A stretch of 56,717 bases of DNA, taken from positions 1 to 56,717 of the forward strand of contig DASPKX010000111.1 in the NCBI GenBank assembly GCA_035627835.1, in the 5' to 3' direction. Both the position numbers and the translations under genes were made by a program. This stretch comes from DASPKX01 sp035627835 (GTDB taxonomy: Bacteria > Verrucomicrobiota > Verrucomicrobiia > Limisphaerales > SXQI01). The notes beneath the pieces are model-generated. The model was not told the origin of the DNA and did not search any database. It was given only the letters and a program-made list of their open reading frames with translations. This document shows positions 51,989-56,717 of this stretch, piece after piece (the first letter of the stretch is position 1; every line of letters begins with the position of its first letter).

Positions 51989-53560
51989 TCACTTCGTCTG
52001 AGCTGGCTTCAGATCCTTGGTCGCCTTCGCGCGAGCTTCATCATGAAAGGCGTACAGGTGCGTGTTGCTGGCAATGTAGAGAACCCCATTGGCAACCACA
52101 GGCGTGGAGTAAACTGGAGCGTTCAAGTTCGTTTCGCTCAGGACTTTCTTTGTCTTGTCCGCGGCGAGAACCACGACATCCCCATCTTCGTCTCCGACGT
52201 AAACCTTCCCGTCTGCCACGAGGGTGGAACCCCACATGTGGGCCTTCATGTCGTGAACCCAGTATTCTTTTCCGGTTTCCGCATCCAGGCAGCGAACGAA
52301 CCCTGAGAAATCCCCGACGAAGAGCAGGCCTTCCGGAGTGATCGAAACGGTCGAGATGCTGCGGTTGATCTTGTCGTAGCTCCAGATGGCTCCTGTCTTG
52401 GTGATGTCACCAGTCTTTGTAGCATCGATGCAGACCAGGTTGCCCACACCTTCGCCGTGCTCAGGATCCTGACCGATAGCCACGTAAACGCGGTTCTTCC
52501 AGAACACTGGTGTGGAGTTAATTTCGCTGGGCCCTTCAGCGGCTGGGTAACGGATCGGCTTGCCGTCTTTGACTTTATAATGAGGCGGGTTGGCGTCGAA
52601 CCACCAAACCTTCTTCAATGTCGGAACATCATCGATGACTTCTGGTTTGGCATCGAAGGCGTAGCAGAAGCCGTCGCCACCGCCGAAGAACACGAGGTCG
52701 CGGCCATTAACCGTGCCGGAAGATGGGGAACTCCATTGGCCGTGGAAGATGCGCGGGCCGATGGCTGCGTTGTCCTCACCCGCGAGTTCGCCGGTCTTTT
52801 TGTTGACCGCGATGAAACTTGGGGCGAGCGGTGAAGGAATGTTGGAGTGCGTCCAATCCTGCCCGTTCGAGGTGCAGGCATAAACGTAGTCGCCGAGCAC
52901 GAGGACAGAGCAATTCGAGGCGTTATGGGGGAACACGCCGAGATCATCCATCATGTCGTACTTCCAGATGATGTCGGCATCAATGGCGGTCGGCTCGACC
53001 GGAGGCTTTCCTGGCCCGACATAGTACTGGGCTTCGTCCTTGAAAGGGCCGTCGTTGCCGTTGGCAAAACCATTCACGTCCAGGCACATCACTTCGCAGC
53101 GGGTCGTGACGATGTAAACACGATCTCCCTCAACAAAGGGGGAGGAAAAAAGTCCGAGGCCCTCCCAGTCGTTGACCTTGCCCGATGGGAGCTTCGGAAT
53201 GACGAGGTGCCAGAGAAATTTTCCTGTCTGCTCCTCGAAAACCATCATGATGCTGCGGTCACCGGAGTGCCGTTTATCACGTGGGGTGTCGTTGTTGGTG
53301 CCGACGAACACCTTGCCGTTGGAGATGCTCGCATTGCCGTAGCTCTGCGAACCGAGCTTGGCGACCCACTTGACGTTCTTGGTGGTGGAGAGGTCAACCT
53401 CCTCTGTGCCCTGCTTGAATTTGCCCGGCTCAACTTTATCCGGGAGACCCTTCTCCGGGGAGAACATGTTGCGGTGGTTGGCCCCGCCCCATTGCGGCCA
53501 ATCCGCCGCCGTCGCGGCCAGCACTGTGGCGGCCAGAATTGTGAAAGCGCTTTTCTTCAT
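51989..53560 (-). CDS. Secreted PQQ-like beta-propeller protein (operon gene 2)
   Basis: A 523-residue exported protein. The signal peptide is followed by 'AADWPQWGGANHRNMFSPEK', the class opening. Blades show 'EEQTGKFLWHL', 'DAETGKEYWVH' and 'STPVVANGVLYIASNTHLYA' patterns. 'EDGDVVVLAADKTKK' and a cluster of acidic residues could bind calcium, but no PQQ-site signature is certain. It may be a quinoprotein dehydrogenase lacking recognisable cofactor residues or a binding protein. Second gene of the operon, 33 bp from the first and 4 bp from DUF3311. Confidence 0.83.
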   Translation of the reverse strand: MKKSAFTILAATVLAATAADWPQWGGANHRNMFSPEKGLPDKVEPGKFKQGTEEVDLSTTKNVKWVAKLGSQSYGNASISNGKVFVGTNNDTPRDKRHSGDRSIMMVFEEQTGKFLWHLVIPKLPSGKVNDWEGLGLFSSPFVEGDRVYIVTTRCEVMCLDVNGFANGNDGPFKDEAQYYVGPGKPPVEPTAIDADIIWKYDMMDDLGVFPHNASNCSVLVLGDYVYACTSNGQDWTHSNIPSPLAPSFIAVNKKTGELAGEDNAAIGPRIFHGQWSSPSSGTVNGRDLVFFGGGDGFCYAFDAKPEVIDDVPTLKKVWWFDANPPHYKVKDGKPIRYPAAEGPSEINSTPVFWKNRVYVAIGQDPEHGEGVGNLVCIDATKTGDITKTGAIWSYDKINRSISTVSITPEGLLFVGDFSGFVRCLDAETGKEYWVHDMKAHMWGSTLVADGKVYVGDEDGDVVVLAADKTKKVLSETNLNAPVYSTPVVANGVLYIASNTHLYAFHDEARAKATKDLKPAQTK

Positions 53561-53593
53561 CTCGTATTCTCCAGATTGCCTATTTGACGCTCG

Positions 53594-55921
53594 TTATTTG
53601 TTTTCCGTCACAGAAACATTGTCGATAAAGACACGCATCTCCTGAGGGGAGAAGCCGAACAGACCAGGGCAGCCGCTTTGATGAGCGGTTGCGTGCTCCA
53701 CTTCCAAAGTCCATTTCTCTGGCTCAGGCTCGCCGCGTTTCCATGCTTTCGCACGGACTACACCGCTGCCATCGGGTTTATTATCAACTGTGGCTTTAAG
53801 AGTGTACCAAGTGTTCGGGGACCACTTAAAATTACTCGGGGCTTCGGTCGCAGGCACACGCAAGCGCTCGAGGTTAGAATTAATCTCGAGCTTCTGCTCG
53901 TTGCCCTTGAGCACGATCAGGTAACGCTGCGCGATCACGCCGACCTCAGACATTTTGCGGCGATTGCCTTCGCTCATCACGTCGGCCTGGATGGTGTAAT
54001 TCTTCATGTTTGGGTCGCCCATGAAGACAAAAGCGCGCTGGAAGAACTTGTTGTCGATGGTTTTAACCAGCGCTTTAGTGGGGTTGTTCGTGGTTTCGCG
54101 AACCTCGAACTTAAAGCGCGCGCCGATCCAGGGCAGCGGCGGGTAAGCGAATTTGGTGGGAGCCTCCACAGTGTTTGTCGTCACTTCAGCGAGATCGAAA
54201 CTCTCGAAGTCTTGCTTGATTGGGAAACCCGGCAGCACACGGCCGCGGATATATCCATGCATGTTGCCCAAAGTGGCTTCAAATGCGCCCGCTGATGGGG
54301 TGGAGGATTCAGCAGCGACCAACTCGCCTTGCGCGTTGAACTCGGCCTGCATCGTGGCGCGAACGCGGGCGGTCGGTGGGATATAGGCGGCCCACTTCAC
54401 CTTGCTGGTGTCCTTAATGTCTTCAACAGTAAACCCAGCCTCATCCAGCGCGCGAACGCGGAACTTCGCCTTCTGGCCGGGCATTAAGAGAACCTCTGAA
54501 GGGATAACTTGCAATTGAGCAGCAGGACCGGCCTTTGGCCAGCTCTCGACTGGAGCTTTCGCGACGCCGGCGTTGTTGCCGGGCTTGCCCCAGGCATAAA
54601 TCTTCCGCGTGGTCTGAACGTAGAGCTTGCCGTTGTAAGCGCTCGGTGTGCCAAAGCAGCGGCCATCCAAAGCGACGCTGGAAAGGAACTTTGGCTTCTC
54701 ACCGGAAGGATCAATCACATACAGGGCGCCTTTGCTTCCGGCGACAGTGCCAGGGAAGCGCTCGGGAGGAGCTTCCAGGATCGGGACGTAAAGTTTGCTG
54801 TCCGCAAAGAATGGAGAGGCATTCCGCTGCTCAATGCCGATCTTTTCTTCCCACACCACCTTGCCTGTGTTTGCGTCAACAGCGGCGAGTTCGCCTTTCT
54901 CGCCCACCACGTAAACGCGATCTCCCACGAGTATTGGGGAGCTGGTGGAGGTGGAGAGATCATTTGCCCAAAGCTCGACCTGGCCGCGATCAACCACGAC
55001 AGGGCCGCTCAGGCGATTGGTAGGCTCCACTTGCGGGATTTTGATCGCGATCATCTGGCCTGGTTCATACGGTGTTCCGAAGATCGAAATAATTTTGTCG
55101 TTGTTGTGCACCACCACGCTGGCGTTGATGCCGGCGCGGAACACAGGCACGCGCCAGAGAGGGAGGCCAGTGCGGGCGTTCAAACCGATGATGCTTCCGT
55201 CACCGGTGGCCGAGATGAGAACCCGTTTGCCATTAATGAAGGTGAGGTATGGGTGGGAAAAGGAATTGTCCTTCGGACGATCTCCGGGGCTGGAGGACCA
55301 GACCAGTTCGCCGGTGAGCTTGTCGAAAGCGTAGAAGCGATCCCCACCAGCGCCTTCAGCTCCCCAGTTGGCCGTGATGCCGCGGGTAATGAGGAGATCC
55401 TTGTCAATAACTGGGGAAGCTGTGCGGCTATTGGGGAATGTGAGCCGGCCGTAGGACTCCATCATCGACTTTTCCCAGAGCGGTTTTCCATCTCCAGTGA
55501 AGCCAGCTAGGATGCCCTGGGTGCCCTGCATGTAAACATTCCCCGTTTCAGGATCGACTACCGGGCTCGAGGTCGCGTAACGGAGGTAAATGGTGTCGCT
55601 CAGGAAATCGTTGTAGCGGCGTTCCCAGAGCTTTTTGCCCGTCTCCGCATCGAAGCAGGCGACACCTTCCTGAAGATCCGGCCCTTCGCCGAGGTAGCCG
55701 ATAATGTAAAGCTTGCCGTTGGCAATCACAGGCGCGGATTGGCCAGGGAAATCAGCGGTCCAAAGAGCTTTCGCTGGATCAACGTCCGTTGGCAGGCCTT
55801 TCTCAAGCGAATGGCCGTTTTGCTGCGGCCCACGCCAGGAGAGCCACCCCTCAACAGGAGCAGCGGAGATGGAGACGGCAGCAATAGAGCAGGCGATGAG
55901 AGCGGTTTTTAAGATGTTCAT
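53594..55921 (-). CDS. Secreted PQQ-like beta-propeller protein with C-terminal beta-sandwich (operon gene 1)
   Basis: A 775-residue exported protein. The signal peptide ('LIACSIAAVSISA') leads to 'WLSWRGPQQNGHSLEKGLP', the class opening. Propeller blades occupy about 30-430 ('DAETGKKLWERRY', 'DKLTGELVWSSS', 'DANTGKVVWEE'). A linker with 'VIPSEVLLMPGQKAKFRVRA' follows, and the last 200 residues look like a laminin-G/concanavalin beta-sandwich ('KAWKRGEPEPEKWTLEVEH'). It leads the minus-strand operon under the divergent promoter near 56000. The sandwich may bind a carbohydrate. The ATG at 55921 is chosen for the signal peptide. Confidence 0.83.
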   Translation of the reverse strand: MNILKTALIACSIAAVSISAAPVEGWLSWRGPQQNGHSLEKGLPTDVDPAKALWTADFPGQSAPVIANGKLYIIGYLGEGPDLQEGVACFDAETGKKLWERRYNDFLSDTIYLRYATSSPVVDPETGNVYMQGTQGILAGFTGDGKPLWEKSMMESYGRLTFPNSRTASPVIDKDLLITRGITANWGAEGAGGDRFYAFDKLTGELVWSSSPGDRPKDNSFSHPYLTFINGKRVLISATGDGSIIGLNARTGLPLWRVPVFRAGINASVVVHNNDKIISIFGTPYEPGQMIAIKIPQVEPTNRLSGPVVVDRGQVELWANDLSTSTSSPILVGDRVYVVGEKGELAAVDANTGKVVWEEKIGIEQRNASPFFADSKLYVPILEAPPERFPGTVAGSKGALYVIDPSGEKPKFLSSVALDGRCFGTPSAYNGKLYVQTTRKIYAWGKPGNNAGVAKAPVESWPKAGPAAQLQVIPSEVLLMPGQKAKFRVRALDEAGFTVEDIKDTSKVKWAAYIPPTARVRATMQAEFNAQGELVAAESSTPSAGAFEATLGNMHGYIRGRVLPGFPIKQDFESFDLAEVTTNTVEAPTKFAYPPLPWIGARFKFEVRETTNNPTKALVKTIDNKFFQRAFVFMGDPNMKNYTIQADVMSEGNRRKMSEVGVIAQRYLIVLKGNEQKLEINSNLERLRVPATEAPSNFKWSPNTWYTLKATVDNKPDGSGVVRAKAWKRGEPEPEKWTLEVEHATAHQSGCPGLFGFSPQEMRVFIDNVSVTENK

Positions 55922-55975
55922 GGTTGGAAATGGCTCATGGTTGAGCAGAACTCCTCGCTTCGATAGAATGAGGCA

Positions 55976-56004
55976 ACTATTGTGCGCCCAGGGAAAGATT
56001 GCAA
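55976..56004 (-). promoter_or_regulatory. Candidate promoter of the seven-gene minus-strand operon
   Basis: On the minus strand TTGCAA (56004-55999) and AATAGT (55981-55976) are spaced 17 bases apart, each matching four of six consensus bases. A transcript would start near 55969, about 48 bases before the first ATG. The MarR-type palindrome lies just upstream. Confidence 0.45.
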
Positions 56005-56009
56005 CCGAA

Positions 56010-56029
56010 ATAATACGGACACGTATCAT
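56010..56029. promoter_or_regulatory. Putative MarR operator between the regulator and the operon
   Basis: ATAATACG (56010-56017) and CGTATCAT (56022-56029) form an inverted repeat with one mismatch and a 4-base centre GACA, matching the size of MarR operators. TATCAT (56024-56029) would be a good -10 for the marR gene, so binding there would repress the regulator itself, and the site lies just upstream of the divergent operon promoter. Confidence 0.6.
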
Positions 56030-56055
56030 TTTCAGGGACGCGCCTTACCAACGTC

Positions 56056-56577
56056 ATGACTGCTGATTCCGCCCCGAACTCTGCCAACGATTCCGAGGAT
56101 TCTCTGCCAATTGACGCGCCCGCCCGGCGCCGTCTCCCTCCCCTGCTGCGGCGTGCCTGGTTCAGCCTCAACCAGGCTTTCCGTAGGCGGATTGCGCATT
56201 TGGACGTGACCCCCGATCAATTCACTGTTCTGCGGACGCTGGTGGAAGAGGATCCCAAGGGAATCACACAGCGGCATCTGACCGAGTTGATGAGCAGCGA
56301 TCCGAATACGGTGGCGTCTCTCGTGGAACGAATGGAGTCAGCGGGCTTGATCGAAGTGCGCCCGCATGAGTCCGACAAACGGGCCAATCGAACCCGTCTG
56401 CTGCCCGCCGGAAAGAAGAAGTATCTTCAAGCGCGAAAAGTGGCTGTTGAGCTGCAGAGTGAAATCCTCTCGGTGTTGCCTGAGGGGAAGCGCGAAGAGT
56501 TCCTGGAGTTTCTCGCCCAAGTCGCAGATGCCTCCCGGCTGGCGGCAGACGCTTCGCCGCGAAAGAAGGCGAAGTGA
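56056..56577 (+). CDS. MarR-family transcriptional regulator
   Basis: A 173-residue winged-helix regulator. The core is canonical: 'LDVTPDQFTVLRTLVEED', the recognition helix 'SSDPNTVASLVERMESAGLI' and the wing 'DKRANRTRLLPAGKK'. MarR proteins often sense phenolic or other carboxylic acids, which fits the divergent carboxylate-conversion operon. The N-terminal 30 residues are acidic and low-complexity. The gene is divergent from the operon with a 134-bp gap that contains a near-perfect palindrome. Target assignment is inference from position. Confidence 0.9.
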   Translation: MTADSAPNSANDSEDSLPIDAPARRRLPPLLRRAWFSLNQAFRRRIAHLDVTPDQFTVLRTLVEEDPKGITQRHLTELMSSDPNTVASLVERMESAGLIEVRPHESDKRANRTRLLPAGKKKYLQARKVAVELQSEILSVLPEGKREEFLEFLAQVADASRLAADASPRKKAK

Positions 56578-56627
56578 TGGTTGCTTCAGGACAGGGAGGA
56601 GGCTCCCGTGTCGCCCTGAGTGACATG

Positions 56628-56643
56628 TGTTCCACGTGGAACA
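56628..56643. other. parS centromere site (ParB-binding palindrome)
   Basis: TGTTCCACGTGGAACA is a perfect 16-bp palindrome matching the chromosomal parS consensus TGTTNCACGTGNAACA. It lies outside the marR gene, 51 bp after its stop. In bacteria parS sites cluster near the replication origin and nucleate ParB/SMC loading. The remaining 74 bases to the window end show no certain gene; a frame opened at 56649 runs off the edge. Confidence 0.85.
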
Positions 56644-56717
56644 ATTGGATGATAGAGAGCCACCCTCCCTGCACGGGGACGTGCCTTTCCACAGAATATC
56701 CGAAAGCAAACAATGCT

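Noticed and set aside
56685..56693. CTTTCCACA near the parS site as a DnaA box
   Set aside because: Two mismatches to TTATNCACA and no second box nearby, so an origin cannot be claimed.
56649..56717. Open frame starting with ATG at 56649 and running off the right edge
   Set aside because: Only 23 codons are visible, no good ribosome-binding site, no motif; it cannot be distinguished from noise.

Overview
The window is one 56.7-kb piece of a GC-rich bacterial chromosome. It most likely comes from a Verrucomicrobiota member of the Pedosphaera/Limisphaerales kind. The evidence is a giant PVC-type membrane-bound dehydrogenase/cytochrome c, many secreted PQQ-like beta-propeller proteins, several Gfo/Idh/MocA oxidoreductases, a conserved lineage-type family with an 'IGCPEATIRDIIVADVN' motif, a 2259-residue secreted repeat protein with the usual Verrucomicrobia C-terminus, and dispersed palindromic intergenic repeats. 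No rRNA, tRNA, phage, insertion sequence or CRISPR was seen. The taxonomic call is inference from family content, not a database result.

Layout. 1-3.4 kb is the end of an exopolysaccharide operon on the minus strand (polymerase, acyltransferase, flippase, each start overlapping the previous stop). 3.4-10.8 kb holds a repeat-rich spacer, an HtrA-like protease, a ferredoxin, cinA and the 1434-residue PVC cytochrome fusion. 10.9-14.7 kb is a plus-strand operon of an EboD-like dehydroquinate-synthase homologue, an EboF-like phosphodiesterase and a GT4 glycosyltransferase. 14.7-26.9 kb is mixed housekeeping and lineage-specific genes. It includes a frameshifted threonine deaminase (ilvA) preceded by an intact-looking isoleucine attenuator, an ABC-2 permease, and a Tat-exported Gfo/Idh oxidoreductase. 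27.1-29.3 kb is thiC under a TPP riboswitch. 29.3-34.9 kb carries an oxidoreductase/beta-propeller pair, panC, a cysteine desulfurase and small secreted or membrane proteins. 35.0-44.2 kb carries a divergent dihydropteroate-synthase-like protein, the giant propeller protein and a LarA-like protein with a coupled 40-residue membrane protein. 44.2-46.2 kb is an alpha/beta-hydrolase plus erythromycin-esterase-family pair.

The most system-like part is 46.4-56.6 kb: seven tightly packed minus-strand genes (two secreted beta-propellers, DUF3311, sodium:solute symporter, ANL-superfamily carboxylate-activating enzyme, aldehyde-dehydrogenase-like reductase, iron-type alcohol dehydrogenase). A MarR regulator is divergently transcribed, and a near-perfect palindrome lies between it and the operon. 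I read this as a MarR-controlled uptake and carboxylate-to-alcohol (or reverse) conversion module. At the far right edge is a perfect 16-bp parS-type palindrome, which suggests that this end of the window lies in the origin-proximal, ParB-bound part of the chromosome.

Three regulatory RNAs or sites can be read directly: the ilvA attenuator (leader peptide with an Ile-Ile-Ile run, competing hairpins, terminator), the thiC TPP riboswitch and the MarR operator. Two 40-residue membrane proteins and the 22-residue leader peptide are short genes that standard length cut-offs would miss.
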